A stretch of 64,000 bases of DNA from Taibaiella soli (GTDB taxonomy: Bacteria; Bacteroidota; Bacteroidia; Chitinophagales; Chitinophagaceae). Under the pieces are notes generated by a model. That model had not been told where the DNA came from. It ran no database searches and was given only the letters and a program-made list of their open reading frames with translations. The stretch covers positions 62,001 to 126,000 of the forward strand of contig NZ_QKTW01000014.1 in assembly GCF_003236175.1 (NCBI RefSeq), given 5' to 3'. The position numbers were made by a program, and so were the translations under genes. Positions within the stretch are counted from its first letter, which is position 1, and each line of letters opens with the position of its first letter. Below are positions 8,045 through 16,261 of this stretch, piece by piece.

Positions 8045-8791
8045 TTATGTATTCATACCGCCGCAGGCACTGATTACCTGACCGGTTACATAGCTGCTTA
8101 ATTCAGAGGCAAGAAAGAGCGCAACGTTGGCAATTTCTTCCGGTTTGCCGAAGCGTTGCATAGGAATTTTCTCAAACCATTTGTCACCGCCACCATCTTT
8201 CAGGTAATGTGTCATATCGGTTTCGATAAAGCCTGGGGCGATGGCATTTACGCGAATATTGCGGCTGCCGATTTCCTGGGCGATAGATTTTGTAAAACCG
8301 ATGATACCTGCTTTGGAAGCTGCATAGCTGCTTTGGCCGGGATTACCTTTCATGCCCACAATAGAGCTGAGGTTGATGATGCTGCCGCTGCGCGCTTTCA
8401 TCATAGGTTTGATTACCTGACGAGTGAGGTTGTAGACAGATTTCAGATTGGCCTGCATTACTTCATCCCATTGCTCCGGAGTAAGGCGGAGCAGGAGATT
8501 ATCGCGGGAAATACCAGCATTGTTTACACAGATATCGATAACGCCAAAATCCTTTGCCACATCGCTTGCGAGTTGTTCTGCTGCAGCATAATCGCCGGCA
8601 TCAGATTTATAACCTTTTGCTTTTACACCAAAAGCAGACAGCTTTTCTTCGAGCGCCTTTGCACGTTCTTCAGAAGAGAGATAGGTAAACGCAATATTTG
8701 CACCTTGTTCCGCAAATTTGATGGCGATTGCTTCACCAATACCACGGCTTGCTCCGGTAATGAGCGCAACCTTATTTTCCAGCAATTTCAT
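8045..8791 (-). CDS. fabG: 3-oxoacyl-ACP reductase (FabG)
   Basis: A 248-residue classical short-chain dehydrogenase of the FabG type, reducing 3-oxoacyl-ACP with NADPH. It has the cofactor motif TGASRGIG (12-19), NNAG (90-93) and a catalytic set Asn115, Ser143, Tyr156 and Lys160 in SYAASK. The segment NAGISRDNLLLRL is typical of FabG rather than other SDRs. fabH follows on the same strand, consistent with fatty-acid elongation genes being grouped, although acpP and fabF are not in the window. Confidence 0.92.
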   Translation of the reverse strand: MKLLENKVALITGASRGIGEAIAIKFAEQGANIAFTYLSSEERAKALEEKLSAFGVKAKGYKSDAGDYAAAEQLASDVAKDFGVIDICVNNAGISRDNLLLRLTPEQWDEVMQANLKSVYNLTRQVIKPMMKARSGSIINLSSIVGMKGNPGQSSYAASKAGIIGFTKSIAQEIGSRNIRVNAIAPGFIETDMTHYLKDGGGDKWFEKIPMQRFGKPEEIANVALFLASELSSYVTGQVISACGGMNT

Positions 8792-8906
8792 TTCCAGTTG
8801 GATATTTGGCCGCTAAAATAATGATTGCTGTAAGAATAACATATTTCCGGCCTGTAAAACCGCAAAAAAGTGGGATTTACAAGCCGGATTTTGACTTTGA
8901 TATAGC

Positions 8907-9635
8907 TTATTTGTCACTAGTTACCGGCCCAGGGTGCGGGTAACGCAGTTTGTTTGGATGTGCGGAGAAATCAAAGGTCATCATATCGGGGTTGTAACCG
9001 GACTGCTTATTTACATTTTCAATCATCGCGCTGTATTTTGAATTATGCTCCTCGTTGAGTTTTTTACCGTTTACAAACACTGATCCCAAAGAATACTTGA
9101 TTTCAATTTTTTTGCTGGTGTCTACAAGTTGATCATCGAGCATATTCAATACGAGCAAGTCTCCGAGATGCCTCGCGCTATCTCGGTCTGGTAGGACTTT
9201 ATTGGGCGGTGTGTTGAACCAGGCTGCCGACGAACTTTTTGCAGGTTGGTCGGCAGCGATGTAAGCTGTTGTCTTGAAAATTTCCGCTATACGAACGCCG
9301 TCACTGCGTATGCTGACAGTTGAATTTTCAGTCATACCACCGTTTTTGAGGCAGGTTATGAATTTCTCGTTGTATACCCGCTGCTGTTTTTTAGATAATT
9401 TTTCTTTTTTAAAACTGCATCGTTTGTCTTTGTAGGTGAATTCATAGGGTTCATTTAATTCGAGAATTCCGTCCAGCACTGCGTCTACGGTTACGAAACC
9501 GTAAGTTCCGGTTTTAAACATCAGATCGCTTGCTTTTTGCAGGCTATCTCTGAGCGATGGTCGCAATTGTTGCGCCGATACGGTTTGTGTGCCGATAAGA
9601 GCCGATAGCACGAGTATCAGAAAGGGTTTTGGCAT
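8907..9635 (-). CDS. Secreted protein of unknown family (paralogue of the upstream gene)
   Basis: 242 residues from the ATG at 9635, chosen because a signal peptide (MPKPFLILVLSALIG..., cleavage after about residue 21, SA-Q) starts there; an in-frame upstream extension has no signal character and overlaps the neighbouring gene. The mature protein begins with AQQLRPSLRDSLQKASD and a following VDAVLDGIL segment, both shared with the gene at 9683-10111. I see no catalytic motif, lipobox or membrane helix. A periplasmic or secreted role is inferred only from the signal peptide. The family is not recognised. Confidence 0.8.
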   Translation of the reverse strand: MPKPFLILVLSALIGTQTVSAQQLRPSLRDSLQKASDLMFKTGTYGFVTVDAVLDGILELNEPYEFTYKDKRCSFKKEKLSKKQQRVYNEKFITCLKNGGMTENSTVSIRSDGVRIAEIFKTTAYIAADQPAKSSSAAWFNTPPNKVLPDRDSARHLGDLLVLNMLDDQLVDTSKKIEIKYSLGSVFVNGKKLNEEHNSKYSAMIENVNKQSGYNPDMMTFDFSAHPNKLRYPHPGPVTSDK

Positions 9636-9682
9636 GGTGCGTTTTTTTGAATTGGGTGAATGTGGACTAAAATTTAAGCATA

Positions 9683-10111
9683 TTATTTGGCATGTGTTCC
9701 CATAAGCTCTCTGTTCTCTTTCATCGTTGGGCCCCATAGGCGGGAATTGGTGTCGAATATTTGCATCGTACTTACACTGTCGGAACGCCAGCTGGCTTTA
9801 ATGTTTGCCGGCTCATATTGCTCAATCAGGAAGGCCCGGAACTTTGCAGCATATTCTTGCTGCATTTTTTCGGAAAGTTTTGCGTCACTAAACCTGACTA
9901 TGCTGTCCTCATAGGAAAATTCAAATGGCGTACCTGGTTTCAGAATACCATCTTTAAAAGCATCAACAATGATGAAGTAAGCTGATCCCTTGTCATACAT
10001 TCCATCACTTGCTTTTTGCAGGCTGTCCTTATAAGAGGGGCGCCATTGTTGGGCTGACGTGATTTGTGTGAAAAGAATAGATACTGAAAGGGTTAGGAAG
10101 AGTTTTTTCAT
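9683..10111 (-). CDS. Small secreted protein of unknown family, tandem paralogue
   Basis: 142 residues from MKKLFLTLSVSILF (ATG at 10111; a second ATG four codons upstream lacks the lysine-rich start of a signal peptide). Cleavage is expected before AQQWRPSYKDSLQKASD. That segment and VDAFKDGIL match the downstream gene at 8907-9635 closely, so the two arose by duplication; this copy lacks about 100 residues at the C-terminal side. They are 47 bp apart and probably co-transcribed. Function unknown. Confidence 0.8.
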   Translation of the reverse strand: MKKLFLTLSVSILFTQITSAQQWRPSYKDSLQKASDGMYDKGSAYFIIVDAFKDGILKPGTPFEFSYEDSIVRFSDAKLSEKMQQEYAAKFRAFLIEQYEPANIKASWRSDSVSTMQIFDTNSRLWGPTMKENRELMGTHAK

Positions 10112-10300
10112 TAGTATATACATTTTTGAATTAGATGTGATTAAGTTAGAATTTATGCATCGAAAAAATACAACACGTTATGTTAAAACCGCATTCAAAT
10201 GCATAGGAACAAATATTTGATTGGGGGTCTTTATATTGGCATTAACATTTATATTTCGTTTTTATTCTTTAACTTTTGCTTCTAAAAAATAAAAAAACCG

Positions 10301-10597
10301 ATGAAAAAAATCTTCAGCCTGTTATTGGCAACTACAATGCTGTTTGGCGCAAGTATACTGCACGCACAAACGCAACCTGCAAAAACTACACAGACTACCA
10401 CTACAACAACACATACGAAGAAAGATGGTACTCCTGACAAGCGCTATAAGGAGAACAAGACAGGAACTACAACATCTACCACTACGACAACACATACAAA
10501 AAAGGACGGCACTCCGGATCAGCGTTATAAAGAAAACAAAACAACCACTACTGATCACAAGAGTACCACAACGACTACTACAACTCAGAAAAAATAA
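10301..10597 (+). CDS. Small secreted Thr-rich protein with two KKDGTPD repeats
   Basis: 98 residues: signal peptide (MKKIFSLLLATTMLFGA..., cleavage near HAQ at 23), then Thr-rich linkers and two copies of THTKKDGTPDxRYKENK (about residues 41-57 and 68-84). The repeats are also similar at DNA level. The mature protein is strongly basic and should be disordered. From memory, KKDGTPD motifs recur in Bacteroidota hypothetical proteins, but I know of no assigned function. It stands alone with a strong terminator. Confidence 0.82.
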   Translation: MKKIFSLLLATTMLFGASILHAQTQPAKTTQTTTTTTHTKKDGTPDKRYKENKTGTTTSTTTTTHTKKDGTPDQRYKENKTTTTDHKSTTTTTTTQKK

Positions 10598-10625
10598 AGA
10601 AAGGCTGCGATATTGCAGCCTTTCT
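10598..10625 (+). terminator. Terminator between the KKDGTPD gene and hemW
   Basis: AGAAAGGCTGC and GCAGCCTTTCT form an 11-bp stem with a 6-nt loop directly after the TAA. hemW converges from the other side, so the hairpin may serve both genes. Confidence 0.8.
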
Positions 10626-10638
10626 CGTTAGTTAGTTT

Positions 10639-11772
10639 TTATACAATAAACAGATCGCTTGCGATCCGGTCTGCGAACAGCTTTCCAGCTTTTGTTAGCA
10701 GCAGTTTATTTTCCTCCAGAACCTGCCAGCCTTTTTCAATAAAGACACGACTGTTTTCCACGATATGTTTTAAGGCGTCGCTGCCGAATTCCGTTTCAAT
10801 TTTTTGCAGGTCAGTGCCCCACATGGTTCGCTGAGAGGTCATGATGTATTCGTTGAGCTGCTCTTGTTGTGTCAGTATTTCTTCTTCGAAAGGAATTTTA
10901 TTTTCGGTAAGAATCGATTTTAGATAAAGTGCATTGTTGGCGATGTTCCACCGGCGGTTGCGGCCGTTAAATGAATGGGCTGAAGGGCCGATGCCGAGAT
11001 AGGGTAACCCACGCCAGTAATTGGTGTTATGCACGGCATAATGGCCAGGCAAAGCCAAGTTTGAGATTTCGTAATGATCAAATCCCATTTCCTCCGCTTT
11101 TTCCATCAGTATCTCAAATTGCCCGGCAGCCTGTTCCGGATCTACGGCAACCGTTTTTTTCTTTTGAATATTTCTCGCCAGTGCGGTGCCTTCTTCTACA
11201 GTCAGGGCATAAGACGAAAAATGCGGAATCTGCAGCGATTTTACCTGCGCCAGATTGTACAGCCAGTCTTCATCTGTAAGTCCGGGTGTTCCGTAAATCA
11301 AGTCGATAGTTATATTGGTAAACCCGGCGTCTTGTGCTGCTTTGATGGCGTAATCCGCTTGTTGTGCATTGTGTGCCCGGTTCATGTATTTCAGATCATT
11401 TTCCCGGAACGATTGTACGCCGATGCTAAAGCGGTTGACTGGCGTATTGCACAGCGAATGCACATATTGGCTGTTCAGGTCATCTGGATTTGTTTCCAGC
11501 GTAAATTCTTTGATTTGCTGCACCGGATAATGCTCATAGATAAATTCGGCGATTCGGTTGATCTCATCAGCGCTCAATAAAGAAGGTGTTCCGCCGCCAA
11601 AATAAATTGTTTCAATCCGTGCGTGCTCCGGCAGGTAATGGCGTTGCATTTCCAATTCCTCCAAAATGCCGCGCAGCATATCGTCTTTCATTTTCAGTGA
11701 TGTAGAAAAATGAAAATTGCAATAAGTACAAGCCTGTTTGCAAAAAGGAATATGAATATAAATGCCAGCCAT
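10639..11772 (-). CDS. hemW: HemW, radical SAM heme chaperone (coproporphyrinogen oxidase-like)
   Basis: A 377-residue radical SAM protein. The cluster ligands are Cys11, Cys15 and Cys18 in PFCKQACTYCNF, directly after the short N-terminus. That short N-terminus and the absence of the additional cysteine found in HemN favour HemW, which binds heme and delivers it to target proteins. GGGTPSLL (59-66) is the SAM-binding GGE-like motif, and the C-terminal HemN domain is present. It is divergent from the Omp85-like gene with 46 bp between starts. Confidence 0.9.
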   Translation of the reverse strand: MAGIYIHIPFCKQACTYCNFHFSTSLKMKDDMLRGILEELEMQRHYLPEHARIETIYFGGGTPSLLSADEINRIAEFIYEHYPVQQIKEFTLETNPDDLNSQYVHSLCNTPVNRFSIGVQSFRENDLKYMNRAHNAQQADYAIKAAQDAGFTNITIDLIYGTPGLTDEDWLYNLAQVKSLQIPHFSSYALTVEEGTALARNIQKKKTVAVDPEQAAGQFEILMEKAEEMGFDHYEISNLALPGHYAVHNTNYWRGLPYLGIGPSAHSFNGRNRRWNIANNALYLKSILTENKIPFEEEILTQQEQLNEYIMTSQRTMWGTDLQKIETEFGSDALKHIVENSRVFIEKGWQVLEENKLLLTKAGKLFADRIASDLFIV

Positions 11773-11780
11773 GTCGGTCG

Positions 11781-11808
11781 TTGTGTTAAATAATGTTCAC
11801 TACATTTG
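11781..11808 (+). promoter_or_regulatory. Promoter of the Omp85-like gene
   Basis: TTG (11781-11783), a 17-nt spacer and TACATTTG (11801-11808) lie 10 nt before the ATG at 11819, giving a very short leader. Confidence 0.65.
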
Positions 11809-11818
11809 AAACAACTGC

Positions 11819-13609
11819 ATGCAATTACAAACAATAAGAATCTTGTTTTTCCTGCTTTTGCTGCATCTGTCAGGGATGTATGCGAATGCACAAAGCTACG
11901 TCGTCTTATTGCATTCTGTAGACAGTAACAATACGGCACTAAAAAAGGCGATAGAAGTACCGGAAAAATTCTATTCGCAGTTGGACGCTTATAATTTCTT
12001 TCAGCAGCTCGTGCCACAGCTCCAGGAAAAAGGATACCTCGCAGCTTCCGTCGATAGTTTTTCAGTTTCGCAGGCACAGTATGATATTTTTCTTTACCTG
12101 GGCAATTATTATAAATGGAGCAAGATTTCCTTTGATTCCATTCCGCGGGCATTGCTGGTTTCTGCCGCTATCAACACACAGCAGTGGGAGGGTCGGGCAT
12201 TAAATCCGAAACAGATTTCGCGGATGAGTGAAAAACTGCTGCAATATTGTGAGGATAATGGTTACCCGTTTGCGAAGGTTTGGCTGGATGATGTACATAT
12301 TGACAGTGTAGGTGGGGTAGAAGGTCGTTTTATGATTAATCGCGGACAGGTAAGGAAAATCGATTCAATAGAAGTGGTTGGCGACATAAAAGTTTCCCAA
12401 AATTACCTGATGCGCTACCTCGATATTCATAAAGGAGATTTGTATTCGGAAAAGAAACTACACAGTATTTCCCCGCGCTTGAAAGAGCTTCCGTTTTTGC
12501 AGGAAGCGCAGCCCTGGTCTGTTTCTTTTAAGCTGTTGGATACACGTCTGAAATTGCATCTTGCGGAGCGAAAAGCTAATCAGCTTAATGCCATTGTGGG
12601 TTTGTTGCCAAACAGCACGGAAACCAATAAATTCCTGCTCACAGTCGATGCGCTTTTTGCATTCCAGAATATTTTAGGATCGGGCGAATCGATGAGCGTG
12701 ACATACCAGAATTTGCAGTATAAATCACCATCGTTAAAAGTGGATTTTGCCTGGCCTTATTTGTTCAATACACCGATTGGGGCAGACGGTCATTTTGAGT
12801 ACTACCGGAAGGATACTACTTATCGCAGGACGTTGCTGCAGTTAGGCGCCCGTTATCAGCTCACAGCTACAGACTATGTGCGTGTTTTTTATCAGAACCA
12901 AAGCAACCGATTGATTACGGTAGATACCAATTATGTGTTGAGCACGCATCAATTGCCCGATAATGCCGATGTTTCGGCGAATGGTGGGGGCCTTGAGCTG
13001 GTGCTGAATCGTACAGATTACCGTATCAGTCCGAGGAAAGGCTGGCAGGTACGGCTGAGCGGAAGTACTTTATTGAGGAAAGTGAAAGAAAATGATGAAA
13101 TTCTTGCCCTTTCTGACGGTACTGGTTTTAATTATTCCGGTTTATACGATTCGCTAAAAAACGATGCATACCAATATCACCTGCAGGCCGATTTAGCTTA
13201 TTACCAGCCTTTAGGGAAAAAAGCCACATTAAAAACAGCATATGACGGCGCCTGGATCAGCGGCGATCATCTTTTCCGGAATGAGTTATATCAGATCGGT
13301 GGGTTTAAATTGCTGCGTGGATTTGATGAGCTGAGTATTTATGCGTCTATGTATCATGTGGTTACGGTAGAAATACGATTATTGCTCAGCCAGAATTCCT
13401 ACGTATATGCTTTCAGCGACAACGGATATGTACAATCGCATTTTAATGGTACGTATACGGACAATATTTACAATGGTTTTGGCGTTGGTACTACACTGGA
13501 AACAAAATCGGGGCTTTTTACAATCAGTTACGCACTTGGCAGAAGCGATATAAACCCCGTTCAGTTTAAACAGTCAAAGATTCATTTCGGGTACGTGGCA
13601 TACTTTTAG
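11819..13609 (+). CDS. Outer-membrane barrel protein of the BamA/TamA (Omp85) type
   Basis: 596 residues with a signal peptide (1-25, cleavage at NAQ-S). About residues 160-240 look like a POTRA domain (IDSIEVVGDIKVSQNYLMRYLDI and a following LKELPFLQ). The rest is alternating polar/aromatic strands ending in an aromatic residue (VAYF), as expected for an outer-membrane barrel. It is shorter than BamA, which carries five POTRA domains, so it is a TamA-like or ShlB-like relative. Its substrate is unknown. Confidence 0.75.
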   Translation: MQLQTIRILFFLLLLHLSGMYANAQSYVVLLHSVDSNNTALKKAIEVPEKFYSQLDAYNFFQQLVPQLQEKGYLAASVDSFSVSQAQYDIFLYLGNYYKWSKISFDSIPRALLVSAAINTQQWEGRALNPKQISRMSEKLLQYCEDNGYPFAKVWLDDVHIDSVGGVEGRFMINRGQVRKIDSIEVVGDIKVSQNYLMRYLDIHKGDLYSEKKLHSISPRLKELPFLQEAQPWSVSFKLLDTRLKLHLAERKANQLNAIVGLLPNSTETNKFLLTVDALFAFQNILGSGESMSVTYQNLQYKSPSLKVDFAWPYLFNTPIGADGHFEYYRKDTTYRRTLLQLGARYQLTATDYVRVFYQNQSNRLITVDTNYVLSTHQLPDNADVSANGGGLELVLNRTDYRISPRKGWQVRLSGSTLLRKVKENDEILALSDGTGFNYSGLYDSLKNDAYQYHLQADLAYYQPLGKKATLKTAYDGAWISGDHLFRNELYQIGGFKLLRGFDELSIYASMYHVVTVEIRLLLSQNSYVYAFSDNGYVQSHFNGTYTDNIYNGFGVGTTLETKSGLFTISYALGRSDINPVQFKQSKIHFGYVAYF

Positions 13610-13645
13610 AAAGAATTTTTGTAAATTCAATTAAACGGGGTGGCT

Positions 13646-14185
13646 ATGGGATACAAAACTGCTATATTTCTGACTTTACTTACTGCTGCGGGCCAGCAAT
13701 CGGTGAAAGCGCAACGTTTGCAAGAAGTTTCCTTTTATCTCGGCAGTCAAGGTGTTTCCACAATTGCCAAAGATTACTACCACAATCTTTTCGTTGCAGG
13801 AGACGATCACAAATCCATTTCTATCGTAGACAGTATGTGGACGAGCAACTGCAACACACGTCCATTCTATTTGCTGCTTATCTCTAATATGCTGGTTAAT
13901 GCCGATGGTGCGCTCGGTGATACGCTCGGCGTTTATTGCAAGCGCTTTATCGAAACCCGTCCGGACGATATTATTGATTTTCTGTATTGCGGCAATCCGG
14001 CAGTGAATCGTGATTTTATTCAGCATTGGGCATACCAGATTGCCGGTGAAATCATGGCAGACCGGGGCGAAAATCCGGTGGCTTCCCGTGAAAAACTCTT
14101 AAGCGTTGCATTAGAAAAATGCAAACCGGAAAATCGCTCTAAACTAGAATTCTTCTTTAGCCGGGTCGCTAAATTTTGTGTTTAA
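13646..14185 (+). CDS. Secreted protein of unknown function
   Basis: 179 residues from the ATG at 13646; a GTG two codons upstream is also possible. A signal peptide (MGYKTAIFLTLLTAAGQQSVKAQ) is followed by a mostly helical domain with four cysteines (in SNCNT, YCKR, YCGN and EKCKP). I do not recognise the fold. It follows the Omp85-like gene by 36 bp on the same strand and may be co-transcribed with it. Confidence 0.7.
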   Translation: MGYKTAIFLTLLTAAGQQSVKAQRLQEVSFYLGSQGVSTIAKDYYHNLFVAGDDHKSISIVDSMWTSNCNTRPFYLLLISNMLVNADGALGDTLGVYCKRFIETRPDDIIDFLYCGNPAVNRDFIQHWAYQIAGEIMADRGENPVASREKLLSVALEKCKPENRSKLEFFFSRVAKFCV

Positions 14186-14202
14186 TTAGTAGTTGCCTCT
14201 TA

Positions 14203-14232
14203 TTTGATACATCAGATTAAACATTACATTTG
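14203..14232 (+). promoter_or_regulatory. Promoter of the DUF4271 gene
   Basis: TTTG (14203-14206), an 18-nt spacer and TACATTTG (14225-14232), 13 nt before the ATG at 14246. The TTG at 14204 that could be read as an upstream start codon is better explained as the -33 element. Confidence 0.75.
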
Positions 14233-14245
14233 CGCGGCTTCCGCT

Positions 14246-15136
14246 ATGAAATTGTATCGTCAACGAATTGCATTCATCGTTTTATTTTTTTGTCTCAGTT
14301 GCTTCGCTTTCGCGTCCAGCGCAAAAGTGAATCCGGCGGCATACGGCATTACGCAATTGGCAGATTCGGCAACTATGGCAAGACTGGTTCTGTTTAAAAC
14401 AGACAGTCTGATACAAAGCCATCCTATGCTGGCGCAGAAAAATATCATTCATGCATTGCAAAGACCGCATGGGTCTGTGGATAAAACGACCGATTTCTAT
14501 CTTATACTTTTCCTGTTTTTTATGCTCGGGCTGATACGCATGAGCAATCCGAGATATTTTCAGGCTTTGATCCGGGCGTTCAGTTCGCCGGGTATGAGTA
14601 ATCGGCAGGTGAAAGAGCAAATCGAGCATGCAGAATTGCCTAATTTCCTGATGAATATTTTTTTCGGGATTGTAACTGGAGGCTATCTGTATTATGTGAT
14701 TAATATTTTTGTACCGCTGAAACATAGCAATCTGCCTCAGTCAATACTTTTGGGACTTCTTATTGCAGGTGTTTTGCTTATTTATCTGGTCAAATATCTT
14801 GTTATTCGCTTCAGTGGCTGGGTGTTTAGAGTTGAGGGTGTTACGAATGAATATATATTCAATGTATTTCTTATCAATAAAATAATATCCATTGCGCTGC
14901 TTCCGTTCATTGTGATTTTAGCCTTTGGTAATCCCGGTTGGCTCAGTACACTGGTGATTTTCACGTTTATACTTATCGGATTGCTTTGGATTAACCGCTA
15001 CATGCGGTCTTGGCAGATATTTGGTTCTTTTTTTCAATATTCGAAATTCCATTTTTTTACGTACCTTTGCGCCTCAGAATTATTGCCGTTGGCAGTGTTA
15101 CTGAAGTTGATGGTGCGAGGCTTACTCTACTATTGA
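14246..15136 (+). CDS. DUF4271 family membrane protein
   Basis: 296 residues from the ATG that follows the promoter. It has an N-terminal signal peptide or anchor, an extracytoplasmic stretch to about residue 80, then five or six membrane helices. The arrangement and the neighbouring hemD fit the Bacteroidota DUF4271 family, which is commonly found next to a uroporphyrinogen-III synthase-like gene. No enzymatic residues are evident and the function is not known. The promoter for hemD lies inside its 3' end. Confidence 0.72.
   Translation: MKLYRQRIAFIVLFFCLSCFAFASSAKVNPAAYGITQLADSATMARLVLFKTDSLIQSHPMLAQKNIIHALQRPHGSVDKTTDFYLILFLFFMLGLIRMSNPRYFQALIRAFSSPGMSNRQVKEQIEHAELPNFLMNIFFGIVTGGYLYYVINIFVPLKHSNLPQSILLGLLIAGVLLIYLVKYLVIRFSGWVFRVEGVTNEYIFNVFLINKIISIALLPFIVILAFGNPGWLSTLVIFTFILIGLLWINRYMRSWQIFGSFFQYSKFHFFTYLCASELLPLAVLLKLMVRGLLYY
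15062..15069 (+). promoter_or_regulatory. Candidate -7 box for hemD inside the DUF4271 gene
   Basis: TACCTTTG followed by CGCC is identical over 12 nt to the rlmN promoter core. It lies 135 nt before the hemD ATG. No clear -33 element is seen. Confidence 0.45.
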
Positions 15137-15203
15137 TATTAGAAAAGACGTTACACCATTAGCAGAGCATTGTTAACCCTTAACTACTCTTTTTCGATCC
15201 CGT

Positions 15204-15998
15204 ATGGCCAAAACTGTTCGAACACAAAGTAAAGGCACTGAGAAGAAGGAACTCAAAGTGAATTCCATTCTGATTACCCAGCCAAAGCCGGATACGGATA
15301 AATCTCCGTATTTCGAACTCGCTAAAAAGTACAATCTCAAACTTGAATTCCATCCGTTTATTCGCGTAGAAGGGCTTTCTGGTAAAGACTTCCGCAAACA
15401 GCGTATTGATATCAATGAATTTACTGCCATCATTTTCAACAGCCGCAATGCAGTAGATCATTTCTTTCGTATTTGTGAGGAATTGAAAGTGAAGGTGTCG
15501 CAGGAAATGAAGTATTTCTGTATCACGGAAGCTGTGGCGCTTTATCTGCAAAAATTTATCCTTTACCGCAAGCGTAAGGTGTTTTTCTCTGCGGACGGGT
15601 CTACGGAAGGTTTGCTGGAAGTTATCGGAAAGCATAAGAACAATGAAAAGTTCATTTTGCCGAAATCAGATAACGGGAAAATGGATGTAAACCAGTTCCT
15701 GACAAAAAATAAAATCGAATTCGCAGAAGCTACGCTTTATCGCACGGTTTCCAACGATATCGCTCCGGTGATGAAAGATGCGTATGATATGATCGTATTT
15801 TTCAGCCCATTCAGTGTTCAGACTTTGTTTGAGTATGATGCGGCGTACAAGCAAAATGGCACCATCATTGGCGCATTTGGCCCAAGCACGTCAAAAGCGG
15901 TAGAAGAAGCTGGCCTTCGCCTGGATGTAAAAGCACCGGCGCCAAACGCACCTTCTATGGTTTCTGCCTTGGAGCAATATCTTACAGAAAAGAAATAA
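15204..15998 (+). CDS. hemD: Uroporphyrinogen-III synthase-like protein (HemD)
   Basis: 264 residues with the two-lobed HemD layout: ILITQPKPDTDKSPYFELAKKYNLKLEF at the start, FNSRNAVDHFF (first lobe), and the C-terminal FFSPFSVQTLF and GAFGPSTSKAVEEAGLRLDVKAPAPNAPSMVSAL segments typical of the family. It would convert hydroxymethylbilane to uroporphyrinogen III for heme synthesis. Sequence conservation in HemD is low, so the assignment rests on these segments and on the DUF4271 neighbour. The N-terminal 20 residues are lysine-rich and atypical. Confidence 0.82.
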   Translation: MAKTVRTQSKGTEKKELKVNSILITQPKPDTDKSPYFELAKKYNLKLEFHPFIRVEGLSGKDFRKQRIDINEFTAIIFNSRNAVDHFFRICEELKVKVSQEMKYFCITEAVALYLQKFILYRKRKVFFSADGSTEGLLEVIGKHKNNEKFILPKSDNGKMDVNQFLTKNKIEFAEATLYRTVSNDIAPVMKDAYDMIVFFSPFSVQTLFEYDAAYKQNGTIIGAFGPSTSKAVEEAGLRLDVKAPAPNAPSMVSALEQYLTEKK

Positions 15999-16030
15999 GC
16001 GCCCTCGACCCCGAAGGGGAATTACAGTGC
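15999..16030 (+). repeat. Stop-associated CCCC-GAA-GGGG repeat, copy 1
   Basis: Directly after the hemD TAA: CCCTCGACCCCGAAGGGG followed by AATTACAGTGCGA. It matches the repeats at 32679-32712 and 60502-60550 in layout: C-block, GAA, G-block, then A/C-rich sequence with CAGNGCGA. Confidence 0.65.
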
Positions 16031-16042
16031 GAAACATAATTG

Positions 16043-16075
16043 AAAGGAATGATCGAAAGGTCATTCCTTTTTTTG
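16043..16075 (+). terminator. hemD terminator
   Basis: AAAGGAATGA (16043-16052) and TCATTCCTTT (16061-16070) form a stem with an 8-nt loop, followed by a run of T. Confidence 0.85.
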
Positions 16076-16084
16076 TTTTTGTTT

Positions 16085-16250
16085 GGCAAAGTCTCCAGAC
16101 TTGGTCGCAGTGGTCGCCGGTCTCTTGAGCGCTGCATGTTTCCCAAAAATGGTCAGATGGCTCTAAGCCGTCCAATCATTTTGACTTCACGTTTGACTTT
16201 TGACGTTTCGCAATTCACCACTGACCATTCACCATTGACCAATCAGCGAT
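16085..16250 (+). repeat. Degenerate GTCTC/GACTT repeat and CACCATT word repeat
   Basis: 16085-16138 is a diverged copy of the 51-nt element at 34191-34241 (AAGTCTCcaGACTT, then TGG.CGCCGGTCTC, then GC.GCATG). 16179-16250 consists of degenerate words such as TTGACTT, GTTTGACTTTTGAC and CACCATTGACC. Open frames through this stretch upstream of the next gene are therefore not credible coding sequence. Confidence 0.65.
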
Positions 16251-16261
16251 ATCTTTATCCC

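Noticed and set aside
8156-8821. 221-codon open frame antisense to fabG
   Set aside because: It mirrors a clear FabG gene and is Cys/Phe-rich, as expected of a shadow frame.
10301-10597. Collagen-like or adhesin fragment
   Set aside because: The repeat unit is THTKKDGTPD-based, the protein has its own signal peptide and stop codon, and there is no sign of truncation.
16040-16261. N-terminal extension of the YyaL-like protein
   Set aside because: The extra 74 codons run through a terminator and degenerate repeats; the family N-terminus begins at the ATG at 16262.
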